From: Rhizobiaceae bacterium
Lineage (GTDB): Bacteria; Pseudomonadota; Alphaproteobacteria; Rhizobiales; Rhizobiaceae
NCBI GenBank assembly: GCA_016742175.1
Contig: JACVCH010000022.1
Location: 1-64,000 of the forward strand
Reading direction: 5' to 3'
DNA length: 64,000 bases
Both the position numbers and the translations under genes were made by a program. Every line of letters starts with the position of its first letter. The first letter of the stretch is position 1. The notes beneath the pieces are model-generated. The model worked only from the letters and a program-made list of their open reading frames with translations. It ran no database searches and was not told the DNA's origin. Shown here piece by piece: positions 44,403 through 54,419 of this stretch.

Positions 44403-45437
44403 ATGGCACAGAAGAAGGCGCATGAGGTGGACGGATGGCTGGCGCGCCCGCAAGGCGCGTTTCCGGTCGTGCTGATCTATGGCCCCGACCGCGGCCTCGT
44501 CTCGGAACGTGCGACGCTCTTCGTGAAACAGGCGGGCTTTCAGGCCGACGACCCCTTCTCGGTCACCCGGCTCGGCGCAGGCGAATTGGAAAGCGACCCC
44601 GGCCGCCTGATGGACGAGGCCAACACGGTTGCGATGTTCGCCGACCGGCGGCTGATCTGGATCAAGGGCGCCGGTGCACAAAAGGCGCTGGGCGCGGCCC
44701 TGAAGGACCTTTGCGCCAAGCCGCCGGAGGCGACGATCATCCTCGTCGAGGGCGGCGACCTGAAGAAGGCCGCGCCGATCCGGGCTGCGGTTGAGCAGGG
44801 TTCCGCCGGAATGGCGCTGCCCTGCTATGTCGACCAGGCGCGCGCGATCGATGGCGTCATCGACGAAGTGCTCGCACGTGACGGCATCGCCATCGCCCCG
44901 GACGCCCGTCAAGCGCTGAAGGCATCTCTGGGCGGCGACCGCCTCGCCACGCGCTCCGAGATCGAAAAGCTTGCGCTTTATGCGCGAAGCGACGGGCGGA
45001 TCGAGGTCACCCATGTCGCAGACATCATCGGAGACGTTTCAGCCAAATCGCTCGACGACGCGACCGATGCCATCCTGACCGGCGACATCGCCGGCTTGGA
45101 TCGCGCGTTCTCCGGCTGGGTCAATGCCGGCAACGCGCCCTTCCAGCTCGTCGCGGCCGTGATGCGCCAATTCCAGCAGCTCGAATTGCTGCGCATGGCG
45201 GTGGATGGCGGCGCAAGCGCCTCGGCCGCCGTCGGCGTAGTGCGACCACCAGTCTTCTTTAGTCGGCGAAATACGGTCGAGCGGGCAGTCCTGAAATGGA
45301 CGTCCGTGGCAATTTCGCGTGGCTTAGAGCGGCTACAGGTGACGGTGCTCGCGATGCGCACGCGATCGCAGCTTGAGGAGCCGACGGCGCGCCAAGCCTT
45401 GCTGGCGCTGGCGGTCGAGGCCCGGCGCCTGCGCTGA
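44403..45437 (+). CDS. holA: DNA polymerase III subunit delta
   Basis: A 344-residue clamp-loader delta subunit. The AAA+-like N-terminal domain starts with VVLIYGPDRGLVSERATLFVK and continues with LGAGELESDPGRLMDEANTVAMF. The C-terminal helical collar domain follows from about 210. GGAG lies 5 nt before the ATG. In many alphaproteobacteria holA follows leuS-lptE and converges on parB. Here it converges on parB as usual, but leuS and lptE are replaced by a divergent acyl-CoA dehydrogenase gene. A parS-like site lies in the 29-bp gap to parB. Confidence 0.93.
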   Translation: MAQKKAHEVDGWLARPQGAFPVVLIYGPDRGLVSERATLFVKQAGFQADDPFSVTRLGAGELESDPGRLMDEANTVAMFADRRLIWIKGAGAQKALGAALKDLCAKPPEATIILVEGGDLKKAAPIRAAVEQGSAGMALPCYVDQARAIDGVIDEVLARDGIAIAPDARQALKASLGGDRLATRSEIEKLALYARSDGRIEVTHVADIIGDVSAKSLDDATDAILTGDIAGLDRAFSGWVNAGNAPFQLVAAVMRQFQQLELLRMAVDGGASASAAVGVVRPPVFFSRRNTVERAVLKWTSVAISRGLERLQVTVLAMRTRSQLEEPTARQALLALAVEARRLR

Positions 45438-45448
45438 CCGGCGAGCTT

Positions 45449-45462
45449 GTTTCACGTGAGTC
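45449..45462 (+). other. parS-like site (12/14) between holA and parB
   Basis: GTTTCACGTGAGTC matches the parS core GTTTCACGTGAAAC at 12 of 14 positions, and its central palindrome TCACGTGA is intact. It lies in the gap between the convergent holA and parB genes. The identical variant occurs at 49656-49669. Confidence 0.55.
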
Positions 45463-45466
45463 CGGT

Positions 45467-46348
45467 TCAGCTCCGCTGCAGACGGTGACAGATCGTGTCG
45501 AGCTGTTCGAGGCTCGAATAGCGGATCTTGATGTCGCCGCCCCGCTGGCCGTGGGTAATCGAGACTTTCAGCCCGAGCGCGTCCGACAAGGTTTTTTCCA
45601 GCGCGATCGTATCCGCATCCTTCTCCGGGGCTGCGCTGCGCTCGGTGCGGCCCGTTTCGGCGCGCGCCGGCTGCTGAGCCAACGCCTCGGCCTGGCGAAC
45701 CGACAGGCCTTCGTCGACGATCCGCCGCGCGAGGCCGGCCGGATCAAGCGCCGTCACGAGCGTGCGCGCATGGCCGGCGGAAAGCGATCCGTCTGTCACC
45801 AGGGACCGAACATGATCCGGCAACTTCAAGAGGCGCAGCGTATTCGCGACATGGCTGCGGCTTTTTCCGATCACCTGCCCCAGATCGGCCTGCGTGTACT
45901 GGTGATCATCGATAAGCTGCTGATATCCCTGCGCTTCCTCGACCGCATTGAGATCGGCGCGCTGCACGTTCTCGATGATGGCAAGTTCGAGCGCGACGCG
46001 ATCGGTGACGTCCCGAATGACGATCGGGACGCTGGTCAAGCCAGCTCGCTGCGCAGCGCGCCAGCGCCGCTCGCCGGCAATGATCTCGTAGCAGCCGTCC
46101 GGCATCGTGCGCACGACCACCGGTTGAACGATCCCATGCTCGCGGATCGACTGCGTCAGATCCTCGAGATCATCCTCGCCGAAGGTCCGGCGCGGATTGC
46201 GCGGATTGGGGGACACGAATTCGATCGGCGCCGTCCGGTCTGCCCGCACCGACGCGGATTGCTCCGCAGGCGAGGCCGGCTTGTCGAGGTCGCCGATCAA
46301 GGCGGCAAGGCCGCGGCCAAGCCGCTTGCGGGACAGGTCTTCGTTCAT
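45467..46348 (-). CDS. parB: Chromosome partitioning protein ParB (CTPase/DNA clamp)
   Basis: A 293-residue ParB that binds parS and spreads as a CTP-dependent clamp. The N-terminal KRLGRGLAALIGD is the segment that contacts ParA. The CTP-binding boxes include NPRNPR and GERRWRAAQRAG. The central helix-turn-helix is KSRSHVANTLRLLKLP. The C-terminal dimer domain ends the protein. ATG 46348 was chosen because it gives the standard N-terminus MNEDLSRKRLGRG. It follows parA by 10 bp. One perfect parS (47739) and two variants are nearby. Confidence 0.97.
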   Translation of the reverse strand: MNEDLSRKRLGRGLAALIGDLDKPASPAEQSASVRADRTAPIEFVSPNPRNPRRTFGEDDLEDLTQSIREHGIVQPVVVRTMPDGCYEIIAGERRWRAAQRAGLTSVPIVIRDVTDRVALELAIIENVQRADLNAVEEAQGYQQLIDDHQYTQADLGQVIGKSRSHVANTLRLLKLPDHVRSLVTDGSLSAGHARTLVTALDPAGLARRIVDEGLSVRQAEALAQQPARAETGRTERSAAPEKDADTIALEKTLSDALGLKVSITHGQRGGDIKIRYSSLEQLDTICHRLQRS

Positions 46349-46358
46349 ATCACTCTCC

Positions 46359-47159
46359 CTATGCGGCGCGCAAAGTACGCTCGCGGCGGATGACCTCCGA
46401 CGCAAGCTGCAGGTAGGCCTGGCTGCCGGAACATTTCAGATCATAAAGGATCGCCGGCTTGCCGTATGACGGCGCCTCCGAAACACGGACATTGCGCGGA
46501 ATGACCGTGTCATAGACCTTGTCGCCCATATGCGTACGCACGTCCTGCACGACCTGATTTGCGAGATTGTTCCGCCCGTCAAACATCGTCATCACAATGC
46601 CCTGAATCGTCAGACGCGGATTCAGGTTCGCGCGGACCTGATCGACCGTATGCAAAAGCTGGCTGAGACCCTCGAGAGCGAAGAATTCGCATTGAAGCGG
46701 CACCAGCACGGAATCGGCGGCCGCCATGGAATTGAGCGTCAGGAGATTGAGCGACGGCGGACAATCGATGAGGATATAGTCATAGGACGCGGCGCCGCCA
46801 TTGGCTGACTGGATGGCATCGCGCAGGCGAACCGCGCGATCCGGCTTGGCCGAGATTTCCATTTCGACGCCGAGCAGGTCAAGCGTCGATGGAACCACCG
46901 AAAGGCCGGGAACCGCAGTCTTGACAGCCGACTGCGCAATCGTCGCCTCGCCGATCAGCAGATCATAAGACGAAATCGCGCGCTCGGCGCGCTCGATGCC
47001 AAGCCCTGTGCTGGCATTTCCCTGTGGATCGAGGTCGACGATGAGAACCCGCTCGCCGATCGCCGACAGCGCCGTCGCGAGGTTGATTGCGGTCGTCGTC
47101 TTGCCGACACCGCCCTTCTGATTTGCCACCGTGATGATCCGTGGCTGCGAGCCCACCAT
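46359..47159 (-). CDS. parA: Chromosome partitioning ATPase ParA
   Basis: A 266-residue Walker-type ATPase with the deviant P-loop KGGVGKTT at residues 15-22, LDPQGNASTGLG, and IDCPPSLNLLTLNSM. It drives segregation of ParB-parS complexes. ATG 47159 has GGAG 8 nt before it; an in-frame TTG at 47165 is less likely. It starts 2 bp after the rsmG stop and leads into parB. Confidence 0.97.
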   Translation of the reverse strand: MVGSQPRIITVANQKGGVGKTTTAINLATALSAIGERVLIVDLDPQGNASTGLGIERAERAISSYDLLIGEATIAQSAVKTAVPGLSVVPSTLDLLGVEMEISAKPDRAVRLRDAIQSANGGAASYDYILIDCPPSLNLLTLNSMAAADSVLVPLQCEFFALEGLSQLLHTVDQVRANLNPRLTIQGIVMTMFDGRNNLANQVVQDVRTHMGDKVYDTVIPRNVRVSEAPSYGKPAILYDLKCSGSQAYLQLASEVIRRERTLRAA

Positions 47160-47161
47160 GA

Positions 47162-47791
47162 TCAATGCTCCAGACGCTCAACGTTGGACAGTTCGAGAAC
47201 GCGACTCATCGCGTCAACCATGCTGGCATGTTCTACCAGATCGAATCGCCAATGGTCACGTGCCTCGCGAATTTCCTGTTGGAAATCGCGCCCTTTCGGG
47301 AACAAGGCACGCCCCGCCTCAGGTCGAAGCCATCTTTCAGTCAAGTCGAGAAGTCTGGACAGCGGCGCAAGAGCACGCGCCGAGACAATTGCCGGGGTCA
47401 GAATCTGTACTGCGGTCTCGACGCGTTCCGGCCGCACGAAAGCCGTCAAACCGAGCTCTACGGCCGCAGATCGTAGAAACGCAGCCTTCTTACGGTTGCT
47501 TTCGACGAGAGTGACAGTGACCCCTGCCGGCTTTCCCAGCACAGCAACCACGATGCCGGGTAGGCCTCCGCCACTGCCGATGTCGGTCCAATTCGTATCC
47601 GTCTTTTGGTGTCGCCAGAGTTGTGCGGAATCGACGATGTGGCGCGACCAGAAATCCTCGCGCGAGCCACTGGCGGCGAGATTGATCGATTTGTTCCAGT
47701 GATGAAACAGCCGTTCGAAGATCAAAAGCTGTTCATAAGTTTCACGTGAAACGTCACCCGCGGCCCGGCACAACTCGTCATACTGCTTCAT
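47162..47791 (-). CDS. rsmG: 16S rRNA (guanine527-N7)-methyltransferase RsmG (GidB)
   Basis: A 209-residue SAM-dependent methyltransferase. It has [22 protein letters not shown], the SAM-binding [27 protein letters not shown] and the [11 protein letters not shown] motif. It overlaps mnmG by 4 bp (ATGA), and parA follows after 2 bp. A perfect parS site lies within codons near residues 14-18 (VSRET), so the site is embedded in coding sequence. Confidence 0.96.
   Translation of the reverse strand: MKQYDELCRAAGDVSRETYEQLLIFERLFHHWNKSINLAASGSREDFWSRHIVDSAQLWRHQKTDTNWTDIGSGGGLPGIVVAVLGKPAGVTVTLVESNRKKAAFLRSAAVELGLTAFVRPERVETAVQILTPAIVSARALAPLSRLLDLTERWLRPEAGRALFPKGRDFQQEIREARDHWRFDLVEHASMVDAMSRVLELSNVERLEH
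47739..47752 (+). other. parS site, perfect palindrome GTTTCACGTGAAAC, inside rsmG
   Basis: All 14 bases match the universal bacterial parS core. It lies in the 5' part of rsmG, about 1.4 kb from the parB start and about 6.7 kb from the predicted origin, as is usual for ori-proximal centromere sites. Confidence 0.93.
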
Positions 47792-49671
47792 GCCGCGACC
47801 GAATCACGCTTTCGCTGCACATGGGCGAGGAGCAAAGACAACGCGGCCGGAGTCATGCCTTCAATCCGGGCAGCCTGCGCGATGGTTTCCGGCTGTGCCT
47901 TGACCAGCTTGGCTTTCGTCTCATTGGAGAGCCCGACAATTGCGCCAAGATCGAGGTCACTCGGAATTGCCAGCGTTTCCTGCTTGCGCAGCCGTTCAAT
48001 ATCGTTGACTTGGCGTTCTAGATAGACGGCATAGCCGGCCTCGATCTCGATCAGTTCTCTTACCGTCGGTGAGAAGGCCTGGAGGCCCGGCCAGATGCGG
48101 TCGAGATCGGTCAAGCCGATCCCCGAATGGCCCAGCAACTCATAGCCACTTCTAACCTTGCCGTCCGCATTGACCGGAAGGCCGAGCTTAATGGCCGCGG
48201 ATGAGGACAAGACGGATGCCTGGAGCACCCCCCTGAGGTCAGCGAGTGCAGCCGAACGCTCCGCAAACATCGACGCACGCTCCTTGCTGACCACGCCCCA
48301 TGCGAGCCCCAGCGGCGTCAAGCGCTCGTCCGCATTGTCGGCGCGAATGGAGAGGCGGTACTCGGCCCGCGAGGTAAACATGCGGTACGGCTCGGTAACC
48401 CCGCGCGTCGTGAGATCGTCGATCATGACGCCGATATAGGCATCGGACCGGGAAACCGAGACAGGCGCTCGCCCCCCAGATCGCATGGCCGCATTGACAC
48501 CCGCCAGAATGCCTTGCGCGCCAGCTTCCTCATAGCCTGTCGTGCCGTTGATCTGGCCGGCCAGGAAAAGGCCTTGGCAGGCGCGCAGTTCCAGCGACGC
48601 ATAAAGGTCGCGCGGATCGACGTGATCATACTCGATCGCATAGCCGGGCTGCACGATCTCTGCCTTGTGGAGGCCCGCCATCGAACGGATGAACGCGATC
48701 TGGACGTCGATGGGCAGCGAGGTCGAAACGCCATTCGGATAGACGAGGTCGCTGTCGAGGCCCTCTGGCTCAAGGAAAATCTGATGGCCGTCGCGATCGC
48801 CGAAGCGAACGATCTTGTCCTCGATCGACGGACAGTAGCGCGGGCCGACACCCTCGATAGCGCCGCCATACATCGCAGAACGATGGAGATTGTCACGAAT
48901 GATGCGATGCGAGCTCTCATTCGTCCGTGTAATGGCACATTCGATCTGCGGGGTGGTGATTGATGTCGTCATGGTCGAGAACGGCGTCGGCGTTTCGTCC
49001 GCCGCCTGCTTCTCGAGCGCATTCCAGTCTATCGAGGCGCGCGCAAGCCGCGGCGGAGTGCCGGTCTTGAGGCGGCCGAGACGGATCCCGAGCCGGTTGA
49101 ATGTCGCAGCCAGACCGGTCGTCGCCTGTTCACCCATGCGGCCGGCGACGATCTGGTCGGCGCCGATATGGATCAGGCCCCGCAGGAAGGTCCCGGTCGT
49201 CAGGACGACGGCGCCGCAATTCAATCGCCCCGCATGCTTCAAATGCGCGCCCTTCAGGCGCCCGTCGCGAATGTCGAGATCAACGACCTCATCGGCCAGC
49301 ACATGGAGATTGGCCTGATCGGCCACCAGATCCTTGACGGCCTGCGCGTAGAGCTTGCGGTCGGCTTGCGTGCGCGGACCGCGCACGGCCGGGCCCTTGC
49401 TCCGGTTCAGAAGCCGAAACTGAATGCCCGCCATGTCCGCGGCACGACCCATGATGCCGTCGAGCGCGTCGATTTCTCGTACGAGCTGGCCTTTTCCCAG
49501 TCCGCCGATTGCCGGGTTGCAGGACATGACGCCGAGATTGTCCGCGCTCAGGGTCACAAGAGCGGTGACCGCACCCATGCGTGCCGCAGCGGCGGCGGCC
49601 TCGACGCCGGCATGCCCACCGCCGACAACGATGACATCGAAGCTGGGATGATCCTGTTTCACGTGAGTCAT
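47788..49671 (-). CDS. mnmG: tRNA uridine 5-carboxymethylaminomethyl modification enzyme MnmG (GidA)
   Basis: A 627-residue FAD enzyme that modifies wobble uridine of tRNAs together with MnmE. The FAD motif GGGHAG is at residues 17-22. Family signatures include [37 protein letters not shown] and the later [15 protein letters not shown]. Length is standard. The ATG at 49671 overlaps the mnmE stop by 4 bp, and a parS-like site covers codons 2-6. Confidence 0.97.
   Translation of the reverse strand: MTHVKQDHPSFDVIVVGGGHAGVEAAAAAARMGAVTALVTLSADNLGVMSCNPAIGGLGKGQLVREIDALDGIMGRAADMAGIQFRLLNRSKGPAVRGPRTQADRKLYAQAVKDLVADQANLHVLADEVVDLDIRDGRLKGAHLKHAGRLNCGAVVLTTGTFLRGLIHIGADQIVAGRMGEQATTGLAATFNRLGIRLGRLKTGTPPRLARASIDWNALEKQAADETPTPFSTMTTSITTPQIECAITRTNESSHRIIRDNLHRSAMYGGAIEGVGPRYCPSIEDKIVRFGDRDGHQIFLEPEGLDSDLVYPNGVSTSLPIDVQIAFIRSMAGLHKAEIVQPGYAIEYDHVDPRDLYASLELRACQGLFLAGQINGTTGYEEAGAQGILAGVNAAMRSGGRAPVSVSRSDAYIGVMIDDLTTRGVTEPYRMFTSRAEYRLSIRADNADERLTPLGLAWGVVSKERASMFAERSAALADLRGVLQASVLSSSAAIKLGLPVNADGKVRSGYELLGHSGIGLTDLDRIWPGLQAFSPTVRELIEIEAGYAVYLERQVNDIERLRKQETLAIPSDLDLGAIVGLSNETKAKLVKAQPETIAQAARIEGMTPAALSLLLAHVQRKRDSVAA
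49656..49669 (+). other. parS-like site (12/14) overlapping the mnmG start
   Basis: GTTTCACGTGAGTC is identical to the variant at 45449-45462 and differs from parS at two positions in one arm. It begins two bases inside the mnmG start region and also covers the mnmE stop overlap. Confidence 0.55.
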
Positions 49672-50963
49672 TTCCCTATGCAGAAACGGGAGAAGATATC
49701 GCCGAGCAAATCCTCGACGTCGATGGCACCCGTCAATCGTCCGAGTGCGTCAGCCGCTATGCGAAGTTCTTCCGCCACAATCTCGAACGCTTCGACCCGT
49801 CGCGCGCGACCGAGAGCAGCGATACATTGATCAAGATGGGCGACATGCCGCTGACGCGAGGGCACCGTATCGTGGATTTTCGCGGTCGAATCAAGGATGT
49901 CTCGTATCCGGGCCATCAGGTGATCCATCCCGGCGCCGGTCTTTGCCGAGATTGGGACGTCGAGCGCTCCGGTCGGACGCAGGTCCGCCTTACTGCTGAC
50001 TTTCAGTACATGGGCAGCTTCAATTGCAGGCAAGGGTGCGTCCCCATCGTCCAGCAGCAGGACCAGATCGGCACCGCGTACGGCGGCTTCGGCTCGCTGG
50101 ACACCGATTTTCTCGACCGGGTCTGCGGTGCCACGCATCCCTGCGGTGTCGGTGATTCGAACGAGATGGCCACCAATATCCAAACGGACATCGATCAGGT
50201 CACGCGTCGTGCCTGGAATGTCGGTAACAATGGCCACTTCGCGCCTTGCTAAATAATTGATTAGACTGGACTTTCCGGAATTCGGCGCGCCGGCGACAAC
50301 GATATGAAAGCCTTCGTTGACGATCTCGGCAACCCGGAAGCCGGCTAAGTGAATGCGAATCTGTTCGGCCAGGTCGCCGATCTGCCGCCGAACCGCATCT
50401 CCGAATTCGGGCGGCACGTCGTCCTGGTCGGAAAAGTCGAGGTCCGCCTCGATCCGCGCCCAGATCGACAACAGTTCGGCGCGCCATGTCTCGTAAAGGC
50501 GCCGCTGCGCCCCGTCGGCGTTTGACAGCGCGAGGCGGCGCTGCGCATCGGTCTCGGCGACGAGCAGGTCGGACAGCGCCTCGGCCGCCGTCAGATCGAT
50601 GCGCCCATTGAGAAAGGCGCGCATGGTGAACGCGCCGGCTTCGGCGGGCTCCAAACCATCCAACATGGCAAGACGACGGAATAGGGCCGCCGTCACGGCG
50701 CGGCTACCGTGAAGCTGGATTTCCAGCACGTCTTCGCCGGTAAAGCTCGCCGGAGCCGGGAAATGGAGGCACAAGGCGTCGTCGATCGGCGAGCCCGTCT
50801 CGTCACGGACCGTGCAGAGAACAGCGCGGCGCGGTTCAAGAGCGGGCCGGCCGGTCAGTTGAGGGATGATCGACGGCACATGCGGGCCGGAAATGCGCAC
50901 GACGGCGACGCCGGCGGGCAGGGACCCGCTCGAAAGCGCGTAGATCGTCGTCGTCGAACGCAT
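49668..50963 (-). CDS. mnmE: tRNA modification GTPase MnmE (TrmE)
   Basis: A 431-residue GTPase. The N-terminal folate-binding domain includes [13 protein letters not shown] and [15 protein letters not shown]. The G domain has GAPNSGKS at 225-232, DIPGTTRD and DTAG. The C-terminus ends with Cys428 in CIGK, the required catalytic motif. It is the first gene of the mnmE-mnmG-rsmG-parA-parB series, all overlapping or within 10 bp. Confidence 0.97.
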   Translation of the reverse strand: MRSTTTIYALSSGSLPAGVAVVRISGPHVPSIIPQLTGRPALEPRRAVLCTVRDETGSPIDDALCLHFPAPASFTGEDVLEIQLHGSRAVTAALFRRLAMLDGLEPAEAGAFTMRAFLNGRIDLTAAEALSDLLVAETDAQRRLALSNADGAQRRLYETWRAELLSIWARIEADLDFSDQDDVPPEFGDAVRRQIGDLAEQIRIHLAGFRVAEIVNEGFHIVVAGAPNSGKSSLINYLARREVAIVTDIPGTTRDLIDVRLDIGGHLVRITDTAGMRGTADPVEKIGVQRAEAAVRGADLVLLLDDGDAPLPAIEAAHVLKVSSKADLRPTGALDVPISAKTGAGMDHLMARIRDILDSTAKIHDTVPSRQRHVAHLDQCIAALGRARRVEAFEIVAEELRIAADALGRLTGAIDVEDLLGDIFSRFCIGK

Positions 50964-51040
50964 TCGCTACTCCCAATGCGAAACGGCGGACATGAACTGC
51001 CCGCCGGATCGATAAGCCAGAAATGGCGACCGCAAAACGG

Positions 51041-52306
51041 TCAGGTGTTCATGGAATCGAAGAAGTCGCCATTGGTCTTGGTCTGCTTCAGCTTGTCCAT
51101 GAGGAATTCGATCGCATCGGTCGTGCCCATGGGCGCGAGGATGCGGCGCAGGACGAAAATCTTCTGCAAATCCTGGCGCTGGACGAGAAGGTCTTCCTTG
51201 CGGGTGCCCGACTTGAGGATGTCCATGGCCGGGAAGATGCGCTTGTCGGCAACCTTGCGGTCGAGCACGATTTCCGAATTGCCGGTGCCTTTGAACTCTT
51301 CGAAGATGACTTCGTCCATGCGGCTGCCGGTGTCGATCAGCGCGGTCGCGATGATGGTCAGCGAACCGCCTTCCTCGATGTTGCGCGCCGCGCCGAAGAA
51401 GCGCTTCGGTCGCTGCAGCGCATTGGCGTCGACACCACCGGTCAGCACCTTGCCGGAGGACGGAACGACCGTGTTGTAGGCGCGGCCGAGGCGCGTGATC
51501 GAATCGAGCAGGATGACGACGTCGCGGCCATGCTCGACGAGGCGCTTGGCCTTCTCGATGACCATCTCGGCGACCTGGACGTGGCGAACGGCCGGCTCGT
51601 CGAAGGTGGAGGAGACGACCTCGCCCTTCACCGAGCGCTGCATGTCGGTGACTTCTTCCGGCCGCTCGTCGATCAGGAGGACGATCAGATAGGCTTCCGG
51701 GTGATTGTGCGCGATCGAATGCGCGATGTTCTGGAGGAGGACGGTCTTGCCGGTGCGCGGCGGCGCGACGATCAGCCCGCGCTGGCCCTTTCCGAGCGGC
51801 GCGACGAGGTCGATGACGCGCGCCGACATGTCCTTCGAGGTCGGAACCTCAAGTTCCATCTTGAAGCGCTCGTTGGGATAGAGCGGCGTCAGATTGTCGA
51901 AATGGATCTTGTGGCGGATCTTCTCGGGGTCTTCGAAATTGATCGTGTTGACCTTGAGAAGCGCGAAATAGCGCTCGCCTTCCTTCGGGCTGCGGATCGG
52001 GCCTTCTACCGTGTCGCCGGTCTTCAGCGAGAAGCGGCGGATCTGCGAGGGCGAGATGTAGATGTCGTCCGGGCCGGGCAGGTAGTTCGCATTGGCCGAC
52101 CGCAGGAAACCGAAGCCGTCCTGCAGGATCTCGACGACGCCCTCGCCGATGATCTCGACCTCCTGTGCCGCGAGCTTCTTCAGGATCGCGAACATGAGCT
52201 CCTGCTTGCGCATGACGCTCGCATTCTCGACCTCGAGCGATTCGGCGAACGCGATGAGGTCGGTCGGACCCTTGCTCTTGAGCTCTTGTAGTTTCATTTC
52301 CTGCAT
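51041..52306 (-). CDS. rho: Transcription termination factor Rho
   Basis: A 421-residue hexameric RNA helicase. The N-terminal Rho domain ([21 protein letters not shown]) is followed by the cold-shock-like RNA-binding part with [29 protein letters not shown]. The ATPase P-loop is RTGKTVLLQ within [11 protein letters not shown]. Conserved [13 protein letters not shown] and [11 protein letters not shown] follow. The start [12 protein letters not shown] matches rhizobial orthologues. It stands alone, 77 bp downstream of which the mnmE start lies on the same strand. The 152-bp gap to hemJ has no visible feature. Confidence 0.97.
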   Translation of the reverse strand: MQEMKLQELKSKGPTDLIAFAESLEVENASVMRKQELMFAILKKLAAQEVEIIGEGVVEILQDGFGFLRSANANYLPGPDDIYISPSQIRRFSLKTGDTVEGPIRSPKEGERYFALLKVNTINFEDPEKIRHKIHFDNLTPLYPNERFKMELEVPTSKDMSARVIDLVAPLGKGQRGLIVAPPRTGKTVLLQNIAHSIAHNHPEAYLIVLLIDERPEEVTDMQRSVKGEVVSSTFDEPAVRHVQVAEMVIEKAKRLVEHGRDVVILLDSITRLGRAYNTVVPSSGKVLTGGVDANALQRPKRFFGAARNIEEGGSLTIIATALIDTGSRMDEVIFEEFKGTGNSEIVLDRKVADKRIFPAMDILKSGTRKEDLLVQRQDLQKIFVLRRILAPMGTTDAIEFLMDKLKQTKTNGDFFDSMNT

Positions 52307-52458
52307 ATGCGCACTCGGCTGGCGTAGGGGGAAGTCTGGAAGGACGTAGGAAGATGCGGCGCGGATGGGCCGTCATGAAAGAAGCGGGCCGCGCGGCGAA
52401 AGGAAGGACCGATCTCTTAGCGCCGCACCTGGAAAAGCGCAAGCGGGGCGCGCGTGCC

Positions 52459-52986
52459 TCAGAACGGCTTTACCACGACCAGGATGACGATGACAATCAT
52501 CAACAGGGTGGGGCCTTCGTTCATCAAGCGCCAGTGCCGGGCGGACTTCTCGTTGCGGTCCTCGGCGAAGAGGCGCACGGCCTTGGAGAAATAGCCGTGC
52601 AGCCCCGACATGGCGATGACGAGGGCGATCTTCAAGTGCAGCCAGCCGCCCGAAAAGCCGAAGCCCTGCCAGGCGAGCCAGAGGCCGAGCACCCAGGCGA
52701 CCGTCATCGCCGGGTTGATGATGACGCGCAAGAGGCGCTGTTCCATCACCTTGAAGGTTTCGGATTGCGGCGTGCCGGGGCCGATTTCCGCATGGTAGAC
52801 GAAAAGGCGCGGCAGATAGAGCATCCCCGCCATCCACGAGATGACGGCGATGACATGCGCAGCCTTGGCCCACAGATAGGCCTCGGCCGGAAACAGGAAG
52901 AGCGCGGCCGCGGTCAGGACGAGGAAGATCGCGAGCGCGATGCCCGCGCGCCTCCCCGGCCCCGCCCTGTTCGTCGTGTCGCTCAC
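52459..52986 (-). CDS. hemJ: Protoporphyrinogen IX oxidase HemJ
   Basis: A 175-residue membrane protein of the HemJ family, the oxidase for the penultimate heme step in most alphaproteobacteria. Four to five helices are predicted. The conserved His and basic residues lie in [30 protein letters not shown] and later [20 protein letters not shown]. The ATG at 52986 overlaps the hemE stop by 4 bp, so both heme enzymes are coupled. Confidence 0.94.
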   Translation of the reverse strand: MSDTTNRAGPGRRAGIALAIFLVLTAAALFLFPAEAYLWAKAAHVIAVISWMAGMLYLPRLFVYHAEIGPGTPQSETFKVMEQRLLRVIINPAMTVAWVLGLWLAWQGFGFSGGWLHLKIALVIAMSGLHGYFSKAVRLFAEDRNEKSARHWRLMNEGPTLLMIVIVILVVVKPF

Positions 52987-54014
52987 CGCGTCGCTCCCCG
53001 AACCTGCGCGATCATCGCCTCGACATGCGCGATCGGTGTCGGCGGCGTGATGCCGTGGCCGAGATTGAAGATCAGCGGGCCGCCGGCGAGATTGTCGAGA
53101 ATGGCCGCCACGCCCTCACGCAGCGCCTCGCCGCCGACGACAAGCCGCAACGGGTCGAGATTGCCCTGGACGGGCCCCTCGGCCTGCAGACGTCGTGCCT
53201 GGCTCCAGGGAACGCTCCAGTCGAGCCCGAGCGCCGCGACGCCCGTCTTCCCACGGTACCCCTCGTAAAGCGCCCCTGCCCCCTTCGGAAAGCCGATGAT
53301 CGGCACGTTCGGGTGAACCGAACGGACCTTGTCGACGATCCTCTTCATCGGCTGGACGCAGAACGCTTCGAACGATGCCTCGTCGAGCACGCCCGACCAG
53401 GAGTCGAAAATCTGCACGCAGTCGGCGCCGGCTTCGATCTGGCGGATGAGATAATCGGCCGAGCAGTCCGCCAGAAGCGCCAGCAGCTTTCGCATCTCGG
53501 CCGGATTGCGATAGCCGAACAGACGCGCCGGCGCCTGGTCCGGCGTGCCGTGGCCCGCGATCATGTAGGTCGCCACCGTCCACGGCGCGCCGCAAAAGCC
53601 GATCAGCGTCGTCTCGGCTGGAAGCTCGGCGCGCAGTCGCCGCACCGTCTCGTAGACCGGCGCCAGATGATCGTGGAGCCGGGACGCGTCGAGCCGCTCG
53701 ACCTCGGTTGCCTCGATCGGCGTCATCAGCGGCCCGCGGCCTTCCTCGAAGCGCAAATCGCGGCCGAGTGCATGCGGAATGACGAGGATGTCCGAGAACA
53801 GGATCGATGCGTCGAAGCCGAAGCGGCGGATCGGCTGGAGCGTCACTTCGACGGCGAGATCGGGATTGTAGCAAAGATCGAGGAAACTCCCGGCCTTTGT
53901 CCGCGTTTCCCGATATTCCGGCAGATAGCGCCCGGCCTGTCGCATCATCCAGATCGGAGGCGGAAAGACGCTTTCTCCCTGCAAGACCTTCAGCATCTTC
54001 CGTTCGATCGTCAT
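52983..54014 (-). CDS. hemE: Uroporphyrinogen decarboxylase HemE
   Basis: A 343-residue enzyme converting uroporphyrinogen III to coproporphyrinogen III. It has the signature [17 protein letters not shown] near residue 20, [13 protein letters not shown] and GFPKGAG. I chose ATG 54014, which has AAAGG 6 nt upstream and gives the standard N-terminus. The 5' side borders the predicted replication origin, the conserved hemE location at alphaproteobacterial origins. Confidence 0.97.
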   Translation of the reverse strand: MTIERKMLKVLQGESVFPPPIWMMRQAGRYLPEYRETRTKAGSFLDLCYNPDLAVEVTLQPIRRFGFDASILFSDILVIPHALGRDLRFEEGRGPLMTPIEATEVERLDASRLHDHLAPVYETVRRLRAELPAETTLIGFCGAPWTVATYMIAGHGTPDQAPARLFGYRNPAEMRKLLALLADCSADYLIRQIEAGADCVQIFDSWSGVLDEASFEAFCVQPMKRIVDKVRSVHPNVPIIGFPKGAGALYEGYRGKTGVAALGLDWSVPWSQARRLQAEGPVQGNLDPLRLVVGGEALREGVAAILDNLAGGPLIFNLGHGITPPTPIAHVEAMIAQVRGATR

Positions 54015-54326
54015 CTGCGGCCTTTCCGTCGAGCGTCTTAAAAAATTAAAGAAATTTTTAAGGACTCTTATGGTTCTTAGAGTCTGTTGGAATCGGGGTT
54101 TCCCGCTTCTCCCCGAACGCATGCGCGTCGGCCAGTGGTTATATCGCCGCAAGGCGAATTGCGAAACCTGTTGACGATCAACGGGGACGGTCGCGATTCG
54201 ACATTTTGGAACAGGGGCTTGCCCGTACCGCCGGTGACACGGCCCGTTGCACCTGCCTGTGCAATCTCACTGCCCTGCCCACGCAATTTCCCACAAGCGC
54301 GATTCCGATCTCACAGGAGAGCGAAT

Positions 54327-54335
54327 TGTGGAGAA
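54327..54335 (-). other. Probable DnaA box TTCTCCACA (one mismatch)
   Basis: On the minus strand the sequence reads TTCTCCACA, differing from TTATCCACA at one base. It lies in the hemE-PPSRP gap, 50 bp from the perfect box. Confidence 0.6.
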
Positions 54336-54384
54336 ACCGCCATCTGATACATTGGCCCGCGAACGGCCCTGCCGCTCTCCCGCT

Positions 54385-54393
54385 TTATGCACA
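54385..54393 (+). other. DnaA box TTATGCACA (perfect match to TTATNCACA)
   Basis: The exact nine-base consensus is present on the plus strand, 27 bp before the GTG start of PPSRP. It overlaps an in-frame ATG at 54387, which is a further reason to prefer the GTG start for that gene. Confidence 0.75.
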
Positions 54394-54419
54394 CTCGCCC
54401 ACAGGGCAGGCAGAATCCC

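Larger units (their letters stand above)
54015..54419. other. Predicted chromosomal replication origin (oriC) between hemE and PPSRP
   Basis: This 405-bp gap lies between the divergent hemE and PPSRP (RP001-type) genes, the established position of the Caulobacter and other alphaproteobacterial origins. It contains an AT-rich stretch at about 54036-54080 with three TTAA tetramers, as in CtrA half-sites (54038, 54046 and 54058; spacing not the canonical 7). It also has a perfect DnaA box TTATGCACA at 54385, a one-mismatch box at 54327, and six GANTC sites (54063, 54080, 54090, 54195, 54301 and 54413). Small inverted repeats occur at 54063-54084, 54093-54116 and 54170-54182. I see no gene in it. 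Confidence 0.82.

Noticed and set aside
50984-51042. Terminator hairpins after rho
   Set aside because: Only 5-6 bp stems (CGGCGG/CCGCCG and GACCG/CGGTC) are present, without a T-run, which is too weak at this GC content.
54038-54061. Canonical CtrA boxes TTAA-N7-TTAA in the origin
   Set aside because: Three TTAA tetramers are present but spaced by 4 and 8 bp, not 7, so I list them only as possible half-sites.
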